Below are positions 1-9,235 of a stretch of DNA of 64,000 nucleotides, in pieces. Under the pieces are notes generated by a model. It was not told the DNA's origin. It ran no database searches and saw nothing but the letters and a program-made list of their open reading frames with translations. A program made the translations under genes and the position numbers. Source of the stretch: JBDIVL01 sp039794405 (lineage in GTDB: Bacteria > Planctomycetota > Brocadiia > Brocadiales > Brocadiaceae). How positions within the stretch are numbered: position 1 is the first letter of the stretch; each line of letters begins with the position of its first letter. The stretch is from contig JBDIVL010000017.1 in NCBI GenBank assembly GCA_039794405.1, forward strand, positions 10,083 through 74,082, given 5' to 3'.

Positions 1-2
1 CG

Positions 3-1304
3 TTAAGAGTTAATCCAAGCAGTGGAGATCTTCATCCTACGGAGACACATCTTTATGTACACAATGTGGAAGGCATTTTCTCCGGCGCATACCATTATTT
101 TGTGAAAGATCATCAGATAGAGCAAAGGGTCGTTGGAGATTTTGTACCACATTTATGGCAATCTCTTGGTGGTATCTCCGAAACACCACCCATTATTATT
201 GGATTGAATTCCATCTTCTGGCGTGAGGCATGGAAATATCAATCCAGGGCTTTACGCTATTGTTATTTAGATTTAGGACATGCTATGGCATGTATTATGG
301 CAGCGGCACATGCGTTAGGACTTTCCGGATTTTTTATCGGTGAATTTTACGACGATAATATACGGAAGTATCTTTGTCTGAATGAGACGGATGAACAAAT
401 ACTCTTATTTTTGTCCCTTGATACAAAACAACCTGCAATCGACAGGCACTCGAAAAAAATTCAAAAGGACAGTATACATGCCTCAGCACAGATAAACAGG
501 CTTTCAAGCGAAGAAGTTGAGTATCCACTCATTCGGGATGGGCATGCACTTACCTGTGAAAAATATCATATGAGTCCTCCACAGGAGGAGTATATATCAT
601 TTGCAAACAATTTTGCCCTGAATGCTAAAAAAATCATTAAAGTTGATACGGTTGTGCCTGATGTCAGTGAATATTTATTAAAATGGACCATAAGACACAG
701 GAGATCCGCTGTTGATTTTGATGGTAAAACACCGCTACCGAGAAACATATTTTATTTCCTCCTGTGGCTGCTGCATCTTCCCTATAAAGCGGATTTCTCC
801 ACTCACGATGGCCCACCTCTGGTTGTTCCTTACTTATATATTCATCGGGTAGAGGGGTTGGAGAGGGGGGTATACTATTTTGACAGGATAGGCAGACAGT
901 TGTATTTGTTATCCAAAGGTGACATGCGAAATACTGCGAAGGGGTTAAGTTTAAACCAGGATATTGCCGGTGATTCAGCGTTTGCCGTTAGCTTTATCAG
1001 CAACTTTGATTTTGCTTTACGGAAATACGGTGATAGAGGATACCGCTATATACATTACGAGGCAGGATTTCTGGGTCAGGCTTTATATTTAGGTGCAACA
1101 ACAACGGGATTTGATGCAACAGGCATTGGGGCCTTTCTTGACGATGACGTACATACCTTTCTCAAGACACCATCAGAACAACAGGTCGTATATCATTTCA
1201 CGGTGGGGAAAAGAATTGATGATCCACGAATTACAACGCTCCCTGCGTATAAACATTTACATGATAGTGAGGAGGATATAAGAGAGGCAATGGATAGAGG
1301 TTGA
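3..1304 (+). CDS. SagB-type nitroreductase, 5' partial
   Basis: The reading frame is open to the left edge, so the true start lies outside the window. A GTG at 66 is in frame but should not be taken as the start, because the codons before it encode VNPSSGDLHPTE, the conserved N-terminal signature of SagB/nitroreductase domains. Two nitroreductase-like halves are visible. The first ends near the run DLGHAMACIMAAAHALGL. The second opens with RRSAVDFDGKTPLP (Arg-Arg-Ser FMN-phosphate region) and ends with ATTTGFDATGIGAFLDDD. Proteins of this family are FMN oxidoreductases, and some oxidise azolines in ribosomal peptide natural products. No peptide precursor or cyclodehydratase gene is in view, so the substrate is unknown. 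Family call is firm, role is not. Confidence 0.85.
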   Translation, partial: LRVNPSSGDLHPTETHLYVHNVEGIFSGAYHYFVKDHQIEQRVVGDFVPHLWQSLGGISETPPIIIGLNSIFWREAWKYQSRALRYCYLDLGHAMACIMAAAHALGLSGFFIGEFYDDNIRKYLCLNETDEQILLFLSLDTKQPAIDRHSKKIQKDSIHASAQINRLSSEEVEYPLIRDGHALTCEKYHMSPPQEEYISFANNFALNAKKIIKVDTVVPDVSEYLLKWTIRHRRSAVDFDGKTPLPRNIFYFLLWLLHLPYKADFSTHDGPPLVVPYLYIHRVEGLERGVYYFDRIGRQLYLLSKGDMRNTAKGLSLNQDIAGDSAFAVSFISNFDFALRKYGDRGYRYIHYEAGFLGQALYLGATTTGFDATGIGAFLDDDVHTFLKTPSEQQVVYHFTVGKRIDDPRITTLPAYKHLHDSEEDIREAMDRG

Positions 1305-2034
1305 AAGGTTAGATAGAGGATTTGTGCGGGAAAGACACGAATATGAGAAAGCATACATTTATTGCGGTACCTATTCTGCATGGCTTAAAAGAAAATTGGG
1401 AACCTCCAAAATTAAGTATGGTGTCACCAGAATTCACCTATTTTTATCAAAAATGTATTATATCGACTGTGTCCAGATTTATCATAAAGAAAAGATTTGC
1501 CCTATAAGGAAGCCCTTGATTATTTCACTTGACTATAAAACTGAACAGGCTAAAATCTTTCCATGAGTTCATACCTTATTTATCAATTTTGAGATACATC
1601 CAGGAAATATTGAGAAAATAAAAGTCTATTGTTCAATCTAAAGTTTGAAAGAAACTTGCTCGGCGATTGAAATCATATAAAAACATTGGATTACCGACGG
1701 TAGAGTGCTACATCTGAACTTCGGAAATGTCTGAAATTAAATTTGCTTAAAGATTACCATCCAAAACGGAACGGTAAATTTCTGATACAGGTACAGAAAG
1801 TTTCTAAAGTAGCCCGTTTTATTGCATGGCTTACAGAAAAAAGAGTGTATAAGTATCTTGTACATGTTAAGGGATTTAAGATTGGATTTATTAAAAGTAT
1901 TATGAAAATTGTTGAAATAAAAGAAAGCGATTTGTAATTCCTGAACAATACTAACCACAAGGCTGTTGTAAATAACCAAAGCCATATTGATCTGCTTATT
2001 CTATTGAAGTATCCCTCTGTATAGTACAACTAGA
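1305..2034. other. Intergenic stretch, no supported gene
   Basis: Short open frames exist here on both strands (for example 1324-1566 and 1743-1937 on +), but their translations are rich in Lys, Ile and Tyr, lack recognisable motifs and have no good ribosome-binding site. They are probably chance or badly decayed sequence. The promoter of the defence-like operon starting at 2035 should lie in the last part of this stretch; I could not pick one with confidence. Confidence 0.5.
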
Positions 2035-5000
2035 ATGGTTAAAAGAGAATTAGTATTGGATCTTCTAAAAGAAAACTCAATTGGGTTTACTTCATCTGAG
2101 CTTCGAACAAGACTGCATGCCAAATCATTGAGGTTAGCCGAATACGAAGTACTAAAAGAATTGAGAACACTTCAATTTGAAGGTATTGTCCGTCTTGAAC
2201 GAGGTCGTTGGATTACCACTGCTCCTAAAATACCGAATAGTTCTCCATCGATTAAAATACAATCTTCCCTTTCAAATACGACCGCACCATCGACACAATC
2301 ACCCTTTTCAGAAATAACTCCTCCATGGTCTCCCAGCAAAAGTCGTATATTAAATAACGTTGCCATTTCTGCTGAAAATAAACCTATTGTTCAAAAACCA
2401 GCCGAATTTTCAGGGCCGTGGGGTACATTCCGTAAACTACTTGGTTATTATGCTGACTGTATTAAAAATGATGAGGGGTGTGAGGCATCTTGCTATTTAG
2501 ATGATTGTGGGAAACGGTTTATATTTTTAGACAAGGTTGGTTATTGGTATCCCCAAGTTGGTCAAATGTGGAGAATACATATTCATTTGGGTCAAAGTTT
2601 ACAAGGTTTTGCAAGGAATCTTAGCTCGTTAGGAGAATCAGGAGTGCTTTTATTAGGTTATCCCTTACAAATATGGACAAAAACAGATGCTGAGGGAATA
2701 GAAAGTGTTTTTATGAAACCAATTTTTACTTATCAGCTTACAGTGGCACACGAAACTAATGGGTTTCAGATTATCTGTGAAGACCCATGGCCTGAGGCTA
2801 ATTTGGATTGGCTGAGTTATGCAATAAAGCAGGCAGAACACCAGAGGGCCTTTTTGGCAGCATGTGGTTTAATGGATCGCGGACAAATAGACGAATCTTT
2901 TGGTGATGGAAGCAGATTTGCAGATGCGCCAGATCTCAAAACTCTCGCCAGTGGAGTTACAAAGTTTTTTTCGGAAAAACTACGTGAGCCTCTTTTACCC
3001 GAAAGTGTGTCATCTTATTTGCCAAAAAAATTATCGAGTGGTATATATAACAAGGCGGTGTTGATGATTGGAAATAGGACAAGATATACTAAGACATTGT
3101 TAAAAGAGCTTGCCCAAATTGCCTCATGCAGTGATGAACAGTTAGATCAAACTGCATTGAGATTTATTTTTAAAAATCGGGATCAAAGCCCTGATTCTTT
3201 TCAGGAACCTGGCATATCACAGGAAAATATTCACGAGTGTGCAGTGCTTGAAACTGACCAATTAAACGGGGAACAAAGACAATGTATAGCATCTTTACTG
3301 TTTGAGAATCTAACGGTAGTTACAGGGCCTCCCGGAACCGGAAAAAGCCAGGTTGTTGCCGTGTCGATGGCTAATGCAAGGCTAAGAGATCAAAATGTTA
3401 TCTTTTCAAGTCGTAATCATAAAGCGATAGATGCTGTTGTAGATAGGCTGGTTCTGGACAACGGGCAACCACTTGTTGCTCGTGCAAATGCGAAGAAAGA
3501 TCCATCCCTTAGCTTCGGATTTGAGGAAGCAATAAAGCAATTGTTGAGCATGGAATATGACGAAGGTGCAAAGGAACGATGGCAAAAGGTACAATCCAGG
3601 GTTATGCACTTACTTCAAAAGCGTGGCGAGTATGGTATACAGGTCGATAAGCTCCAACAACTGCGTGACTGCCTTGGAAACATAGGACAACGCATGGAAA
3701 ATATTTCCGAGGGTTGGAGTTTCCGCATGATAGAAGAACTTAATATGGTATTTGATACGTTTCCCGTAAGAGCTATTGAAAGATTAGAATGTAGTGTTGG
3801 TCATTTGAGAGTAAAAAAGAGGATATCTTTGTTTGACCGTTTTGGAGGAAGGTTTAAGAGCATTTTTCTTTCTGGAGTGACCAATCGGGTTCGTAACTTT
3901 ATGAAAAATAGTTGTCCGACCTGGCCAGAGATTCCACAGCATAAGGATTATGTTGGATTATGTGAATTATCAGAGATTCTGCCACAGTATATCGCAGCAT
4001 CTAAGTATTGTGCACTAAGAAAAGAGGCAGAACCTATTGAAGAAGAGCTAAGGAATATGCCATCTATTGATAAACTGACTGAGAAAATAAAGTCAATTTC
4101 AGAAGAATTAGAAAAAATAGTTCAAGATATGCTTCGGCTAGATATTGTACGCAGAACTGGTTTGCCACGAGATGCTGACCGTGAATCTCTTGCATCGCTC
4201 AGGTCTGCATTGAGGGGATTGGATCAGCCCGTTTCTGATGTAGAAGACAGAAAGGCCGTGCAAGATGCTCTCGCAAATTATACGCCTTATATCCTTAGAC
4301 ATTTTCCACTATGGGCTGTTACTAATTTATCTACGGGATCGAAGTTCCCCCTATTGAGCGGGCTTTTTGATCTTGCAATAATAGATGAGGCAAGTCAATG
4401 TGATATACCTTCAGCGATACCGATTTTATTCCGAGCCAGGCGGGTTGGCGTTGTAGGCGACCCTCAACAACTTTCCCACGTAACAAAAATTAAGGGATCA
4501 AGAGATGCACTTCTGAGAAAGCGTCACGGAATTACACAAATGAACAATGAGCAGAGATTTTCATACCCGGATACATCTCTCTATGATCTATTTGCCCAAA
4601 CGAACGGCATAAATCCCGTTATGCTTAAAGAGACGTATAGGTCAACATCTGAGATTGCCGAATATTCCAATCAAAATTTCTATGGAGGACAACTTCGGGT
4701 TTTAACGGCAACAGATCGTTTAAATATTCCCAGAAATGTAAGGCCTGGAATACATTGGACAGAGGTTGTTTCTGAGATAAAGAGTGCAGGTCCTCATGGA
4801 TGTATTGCACCGGAAGAGGTGGTTTGTGTTGTTAATATCGTGAAAAGGCTGTTGCTGGAGAATCAATTCGAAGGTACTGTTGGTGTGGTAACGCCATTTG
4901 TTCAACAAAAGATTCGTTTGTACGATAATTTATGCCAGGAGATACCTTTAGAGCATAGGATGCGTACGCAACTACTTATTGATACAGCCCATGGTTTTCA

Positions 5001-5562
5001 AGGTGACGAGCGTGACGTTATGATTATGAGCTTATGTGTCGGTCCTGATATGCCACCAGGCTCCAGGGGATTTATAAGGCAGACGGCAAATTTGATGAAC
5101 GTTGCCGTGAGTCGTGCGCGGGCAGTACTTCATGTGGTAGGAAACAAATCATGGGTTTCACAATCGGGTATTCCCCATCTTGAAAAACTTGCGTTTACGG
5201 GGAGAGATACTATTCCAAAGGGTTTGGGTACTCAATCACGTTGGCATCCGCATGAGTCACCTTGGGAGAAGGTTCTATATAACGCCTTAAAAGAGAAAGG
5301 ATTGGAACCTGAACCTCAATATCACGTAATGGGGCGTCGGCTTGATATGGCGCTTATTCGTGATGAAAATAAAAAGATTGATATTGAGGTCGACGGCGAT
5401 AGCCACCATCGCAATCCTGATGGAACGAGGAAAAGGGATGATGTTTGGCGTGATATTCAATTACAAAGCGCTGGTTGGCGGGTTATGCGCTTTTGGGTAT
5501 ATCAAATTCGTGAAAATTTAGATGATTGTGTCCATAAAATCTTTAAGGTATGGAGCGAATAA
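2035..5562 (+). CDS. SF1 (UPF1/DNA2-like) helicase with C-terminal Vsr/DUF559-type nuclease
   Basis: 1175 aa. The first ~65 residues look like a winged-helix domain (LLKENSIGFTSSELRTRL, then a basic wing). Helicase motifs: Walker A GPPGTGKS at 431-438; a coiled-coil insertion at about 500-720; DEASQ at 784-788; VGDPQQLS at 807-814; HGFQGDERD at 986-994; VAVSRAR at 1023-1029. The order and wording match the AAA_11/AAA_12 UPF1-like SF1 group. The C-terminus (about 1080-1175) has D1104, the E1118-V-D1120 pair, a following G-D-S-H-H and an RDxxRDxxLQSAGWRVMRFW-like tail, which is the REase_MTES_1575/DUF559 (Vsr-like PD-(D/E)XK) pattern. It opens a five-gene run; the next gene starts one base after its stop. 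Likely a nucleic-acid translocase that cuts DNA or RNA in defence. Start is ATG 2035. Confidence 0.85.
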   Translation: MVKRELVLDLLKENSIGFTSSELRTRLHAKSLRLAEYEVLKELRTLQFEGIVRLERGRWITTAPKIPNSSPSIKIQSSLSNTTAPSTQSPFSEITPPWSPSKSRILNNVAISAENKPIVQKPAEFSGPWGTFRKLLGYYADCIKNDEGCEASCYLDDCGKRFIFLDKVGYWYPQVGQMWRIHIHLGQSLQGFARNLSSLGESGVLLLGYPLQIWTKTDAEGIESVFMKPIFTYQLTVAHETNGFQIICEDPWPEANLDWLSYAIKQAEHQRAFLAACGLMDRGQIDESFGDGSRFADAPDLKTLASGVTKFFSEKLREPLLPESVSSYLPKKLSSGIYNKAVLMIGNRTRYTKTLLKELAQIASCSDEQLDQTALRFIFKNRDQSPDSFQEPGISQENIHECAVLETDQLNGEQRQCIASLLFENLTVVTGPPGTGKSQVVAVSMANARLRDQNVIFSSRNHKAIDAVVDRLVLDNGQPLVARANAKKDPSLSFGFEEAIKQLLSMEYDEGAKERWQKVQSRVMHLLQKRGEYGIQVDKLQQLRDCLGNIGQRMENISEGWSFRMIEELNMVFDTFPVRAIERLECSVGHLRVKKRISLFDRFGGRFKSIFLSGVTNRVRNFMKNSCPTWPEIPQHKDYVGLCELSEILPQYIAASKYCALRKEAEPIEEELRNMPSIDKLTEKIKSISEELEKIVQDMLRLDIVRRTGLPRDADRESLASLRSALRGLDQPVSDVEDRKAVQDALANYTPYILRHFPLWAVTNLSTGSKFPLLSGLFDLAIIDEASQCDIPSAIPILFRARRVGVVGDPQQLSHVTKIKGSRDALLRKRHGITQMNNEQRFSYPDTSLYDLFAQTNGINPVMLKETYRSTSEIAEYSNQNFYGGQLRVLTATDRLNIPRNVRPGIHWTEVVSEIKSAGPHGCIAPEEVVCVVNIVKRLLLENQFEGTVGVVTPFVQQKIRLYDNLCQEIPLEHRMRTQLLIDTAHGFQGDERDVMIMSLCVGPDMPPGSRGFIRQTANLMNVAVSRARAVLHVVGNKSWVSQSGIPHLEKLAFTGRDTIPKGLGTQSRWHPHESPWEKVLYNALKEKGLEPEPQYHVMGRRLDMALIRDENKKIDIEVDGDSHHRNPDGTRKRDDVWRDIQLQSAGWRVMRFWVYQIRENLDDCVHKIFKVWSE

Positions 5563-5563
5563 T

Positions 5564-6946
5564 ATGACAGAAACAGCGATGAATGAAACACCAGAGCGTA
5601 AAGGGTCATATTTGGATCGTGGTTTTCCGATGGGTAAAACACTTTTAGGTATCCTTGGGGTTGTGTTCTTTTTACAAAGTCTTTCAGCATGGAAGATAAT
5701 GAACCTGGAAAGAGAAAAAGCATCATTTGAAGCTGAAAGACAAAACTTTCATATGCTCAAGCAACAATTGCCAGATTTGCAAAAAACAACTTCAGACCTC
5801 GAAATGAAAAAACTGGAGCTTCAAGGAGTTGTTGATACCCTGGAAAAAAGAAAAACAATGATCCTTGGTGAATTGAAACAGTTTGAACAAAAAGCAAATG
5901 ACCTTAAATCTGCCAATGAATTTACCGAAAGTCGGTTAAAGAATACAGATAATCTACTTACGGAGCGGAAAGCAAAGTGTGAAGAATTACAGGTACAGCA
6001 AAAGAATTTTCATGAGGAAGTTAGTGCCCTTGAATCTAAAATCAAGGAGTACAATTTAGAATTCAATGCCTTGCAGGAAAGGGTAAATAAATTACGAGGT
6101 GAAGAAAAAGGTCTTGAAGTTAAAATCGTGAGATTGGAAACCAGAGAGGATGAGTTACGAAAATTGAACACAGAATTCTCAAGTGTAATCGCAAATTTAA
6201 AATCAGAATGTACTGAATTTGCTCAGTATCAAAACGAGGTGAAGATTAATTTAAAAAGCGCTACTAGTGTGTTGGAAGATACTACCCAAACCATGCGTGG
6301 ATCTATTGCTAAAATTGACCATGAAGTTACGAATCTTAAAAACTCAACAGATGGTCTCAATCAGAAACAAATAGTTATGTCAGAAATTCAGAATAAATTT
6401 GAAACTGCCATTTTAAAGGTAGAGAATAGTGCGGAAGGATTATCTGCTGGTAAGCTGGATATAGCTGCTCAGACGCTTGAAGATGCCACAAAGAATATGC
6501 ATAGCGCAACTATTAAATTTGACCAGGAATTCGCAAATTTGAAAAGCTCTGCTGCTGATTTAAAAAATGGAGTTGACCAGTCAACCAATAATTTAAAAGC
6601 AAGTGTTGACCAACTGTCAAACGTATTTACTCAGTCAGATAAGTTGTTTGAAGGCTTAGTTAAAGAACTGAACAGCTTCCAGCAAAAACAGGTAGCTATG
6701 GTAGAAATACAGAATAGATTTGCAACGACACTTAAGCAAATAGAAAGTAGTGCGGAGAATTTCACCTCTGACAAATTAGGATTACAGGAAACATACAGGA
6801 AATTAAAAGGAGAAGCATCAGATGCAATCAAGAGAATAGAGGAACTTCGAGAGGTTAATTTAAAACTCCAAAAAGAATTTGATGGGTTAAGAAAAACCGT
6901 TAGTATACCGCCGAGGGACGAAGGTGTAAAGGCAACTAAGCAATAG
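5564..6946 (+). CDS. Membrane-anchored coiled-coil protein of the defence-like operon
   Basis: 460 aa from ATG 5564, which has GGAG eight bases upstream; a longer frame from 5522 would overlap the helicase and lacks a site. One transmembrane segment at about residues 26-43 (TLLGILGVVFFLQSLSAW) follows a short, probably cytoplasmic, N-terminus. The rest is almost continuous coiled coil. A block of about 35 residues occurs twice, near 265-300 (QKQIVMSEIQNKFETAILK) and 372-406 (QKQVAMVEIQNRFATTLKQ). No enzymatic motif is seen. Placed between the helicase and the McrB-like gene, it is probably a scaffold or sensor arm of the same complex. It recalls long-tailed anchored proteins such as ZorA in overall shape only; I see no MotA-like region. 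Confidence 0.8.
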   Translation: MTETAMNETPERKGSYLDRGFPMGKTLLGILGVVFFLQSLSAWKIMNLEREKASFEAERQNFHMLKQQLPDLQKTTSDLEMKKLELQGVVDTLEKRKTMILGELKQFEQKANDLKSANEFTESRLKNTDNLLTERKAKCEELQVQQKNFHEEVSALESKIKEYNLEFNALQERVNKLRGEEKGLEVKIVRLETREDELRKLNTEFSSVIANLKSECTEFAQYQNEVKINLKSATSVLEDTTQTMRGSIAKIDHEVTNLKNSTDGLNQKQIVMSEIQNKFETAILKVENSAEGLSAGKLDIAAQTLEDATKNMHSATIKFDQEFANLKSSAADLKNGVDQSTNNLKASVDQLSNVFTQSDKLFEGLVKELNSFQQKQVAMVEIQNRFATTLKQIESSAENFTSDKLGLQETYRKLKGEASDAIKRIEELREVNLKLQKEFDGLRKTVSIPPRDEGVKATKQ

Positions 6947-6957
6947 GGAGAAACAAG

Positions 6958-9156
6958 ATGATGTCTTTTCAAATATTGAGATTTAACCTGATAATGTTAG
7001 AAAATACTGCAAAATCAATAGAAATTCCTTTTTTGCCTACTTCTCTATGGGGATTGATAGCAGGACTAAGTCTAGTACTTGTGTTGTTAGCTTGTTGTAT
7101 GTATGCATGGTATCACAAGCGCTTTAAATCAGTGCTTAAGGATTCTGAGGATGTGGCTGACTTGGCGGCTAAGAAAGAGAGATTAGAAGCAGAGATTAAT
7201 CAATGTCAAGATTGGCTAAAGAATAATAGGGAAGAGTTGCTAAGATTAGATGTAGAACGCAAGCAACAAGAAGAATTACGTCAGGAACTTGCTAGTCTCC
7301 AAATGAAGGCTGCACAAGAACAGCAGAAGGTGGATGATCTGAGTAAGGAGTCAACAATCCTTCAAAACGTTATTTCAACACTTGTCGAGGATCGTGACCG
7401 AATCGCGAATGAAATTACCGCTGGCAAGGGATTACTTGATCAAACTCAAAATGATATTATAAGGGCAAAAGTTGAAATTGAAAACACCAAACGTCTATTG
7501 GATAACGTAGTTCAACAATATCGGGAAGAAACTGAGAAATTGAAAATACTTGAACAAAAGGTAAAGGAATTATTGTCTGAAAAAATTAAATTAGAGAATG
7601 AAATCGAACGATATCAAAACCGTCTCGATAATATGATAAAAGAATTGCAAAGACTTGATGCAGAGCGGAAACAGCAAGAGTTATTACGTCAGGAACTAGA
7701 AAGTCTTCAACTAAAAATAACTTGTTTACAACAAGAACTCAAAAATATTTTAATGAGTGTTAGCCAGCATGAAATAAAGCATCAAGGATTGATTGTTGAA
7801 GTTAATATAAAGCAAGCACAGCTTGAAGAAATAAAAGGTAAAATAAAGCGCTCAAACGAAGAACTTGAAGGAATTAAACGACCTGTAGGTATTGGTGCTG
7901 GTACAGGTGACAAAGGTTCATACGACGATCTTTTTAAGATAAAACCAGAATGCTTTATAACTGAAGTTTTCTCTGGGGGTAACTATAAAAATAGAAGCGA
8001 GGTACAATCGCTTTCTGACATACTACAATTCTTGAAGAACCAGGGGCTTTCTTTTCCCAAAAGAACAGTTTATGCATTCCATACTTCTCTGAAGATTAAT
8101 AACATCAGTCCAATTACCGTGTTAGCAGGCATTTCTGGTACTGGGAAAACACTGTTGCCGGTTAAATACGCAGAAGCTATGGGAATGCACAGCATGGTTG
8201 TTTCAGTGCAGCCTCGATGGGATTCTCCTCACGATCTTTTTGGATTTTACAATTATATGGAACACAAATACAAGGGTACTGACCTCGCTCGCGCCCTTAT
8301 TCGTATGGATCAATATAACTTTAGAGAGCAAATTAAAGATGAAGAAAGAATGGCAGACCGAATATTACTCGTTTTACTGGATGAGATGAATCTCGCACGC
8401 ATTGAATACTACTTTAGTGAGTTCCTTTCTAAATTGGAATTACGCAGGGCAATTAAGAATGCAGAAGTGGATAATAGAAGTATTGCAGAATTTGTGTTAG
8501 AAACAGGCCCACGCGGCAATACAGAAAAAGAAAAAAGTGATGGGAAAGGCGAATTTCGATTATGGGTAGGGAGAAATGTCATTTTTGTTGGAACCATGAA
8601 TGAGGATGAATCCACGCAGGCATTATCAGATAAGGTGCTTGACAGGGCAAATGTATTACGATTTGGTAAACCACCAAATAATCTCACTGGAATTCAAAAC
8701 GAACATGCAATGACTCAATTACAGAATAAATTTCTTCCTTATAGACTATGGAAAGAGTGGATAAAGAAGCCGTCTGTAAACGACCCTTGGCGAAACGATA
8801 CCAATGAATGGATAAATCGGATAAACGATGCGTTGGAAAAGGTTGGAAGACCTTTTGGACATCGTGTTCAACAGGCAATGTGTGAGTATGTTGCAAATTA
8901 TCCTGGTGTAGACGACGGACGGACTCATAAAATTGCATTTGCCGATCAAATAGAACAAAAGGTTATTCCTAAATTGCGGGGTATTGATTTTAGTGGTACA
9001 CACTTGAATGAAAGTCTTGATATCATATATCGCTTAATTGTTGATTTAGAGGATGAAGAACTAGCGAATGCCTTTCGTCAGAGTATGGAAGATCATTCTA
9101 TGGGAACGTTTGTATGGAGGGGCGTTATCCGTTCTCTGGATGATATGCATGTTTGA
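6958..9156 (+). CDS. McrB-like AAA+ GTPase with transmembrane segment and coiled-coil arm
   Basis: 732 aa; the start is ATG 6958 or the adjacent ATG 6961, after GGGAGA. Layout: transmembrane helix at about 31-52 (LWGLIAGLSLVLVLLACCMYAW), coiled coil at about 60-315, AAA+ domain at about 340-700. Walker A GISGTGKT is at 391-398 and Walker B LLVLLDEMNLAR at 470-481. G-T-M-N-E-D at 545-550 fits the McrB-family signature MNxxD, used for GTP recognition in Escherichia coli McrB. The gene follows the coiled-coil gene by 11 bases and precedes the DUF2357 gene by 79, the standard McrB-McrC order. It is the likely motor of the system. Membrane anchoring and the long coiled coil are unlike classical McrB but fit the CoCoNuT subclass. 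Hydrolysis of GTP rather than ATP is inferred. Confidence 0.85.
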   Translation: MMSFQILRFNLIMLENTAKSIEIPFLPTSLWGLIAGLSLVLVLLACCMYAWYHKRFKSVLKDSEDVADLAAKKERLEAEINQCQDWLKNNREELLRLDVERKQQEELRQELASLQMKAAQEQQKVDDLSKESTILQNVISTLVEDRDRIANEITAGKGLLDQTQNDIIRAKVEIENTKRLLDNVVQQYREETEKLKILEQKVKELLSEKIKLENEIERYQNRLDNMIKELQRLDAERKQQELLRQELESLQLKITCLQQELKNILMSVSQHEIKHQGLIVEVNIKQAQLEEIKGKIKRSNEELEGIKRPVGIGAGTGDKGSYDDLFKIKPECFITEVFSGGNYKNRSEVQSLSDILQFLKNQGLSFPKRTVYAFHTSLKINNISPITVLAGISGTGKTLLPVKYAEAMGMHSMVVSVQPRWDSPHDLFGFYNYMEHKYKGTDLARALIRMDQYNFREQIKDEERMADRILLVLLDEMNLARIEYYFSEFLSKLELRRAIKNAEVDNRSIAEFVLETGPRGNTEKEKSDGKGEFRLWVGRNVIFVGTMNEDESTQALSDKVLDRANVLRFGKPPNNLTGIQNEHAMTQLQNKFLPYRLWKEWIKKPSVNDPWRNDTNEWINRINDALEKVGRPFGHRVQQAMCEYVANYPGVDDGRTHKIAFADQIEQKVIPKLRGIDFSGTHLNESLDIIYRLIVDLEDEELANAFRQSMEDHSMGTFVWRGVIRSLDDMHV

Positions 9157-9235
9157 TATTTTAAACTTATAAATATTTTCGAAACAAAGTTCATGAAACA
9201 AATTCAGGATTGTTTCGACATTTAAATACACAAAA

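Noticed and set aside
1324..1937. Two short + strand frames (80 and 64 codons) after the nitroreductase
   Set aside because: Low-complexity, Lys/Ile/Tyr-rich translations without initiation signals; not separable from chance in AT-rich DNA.
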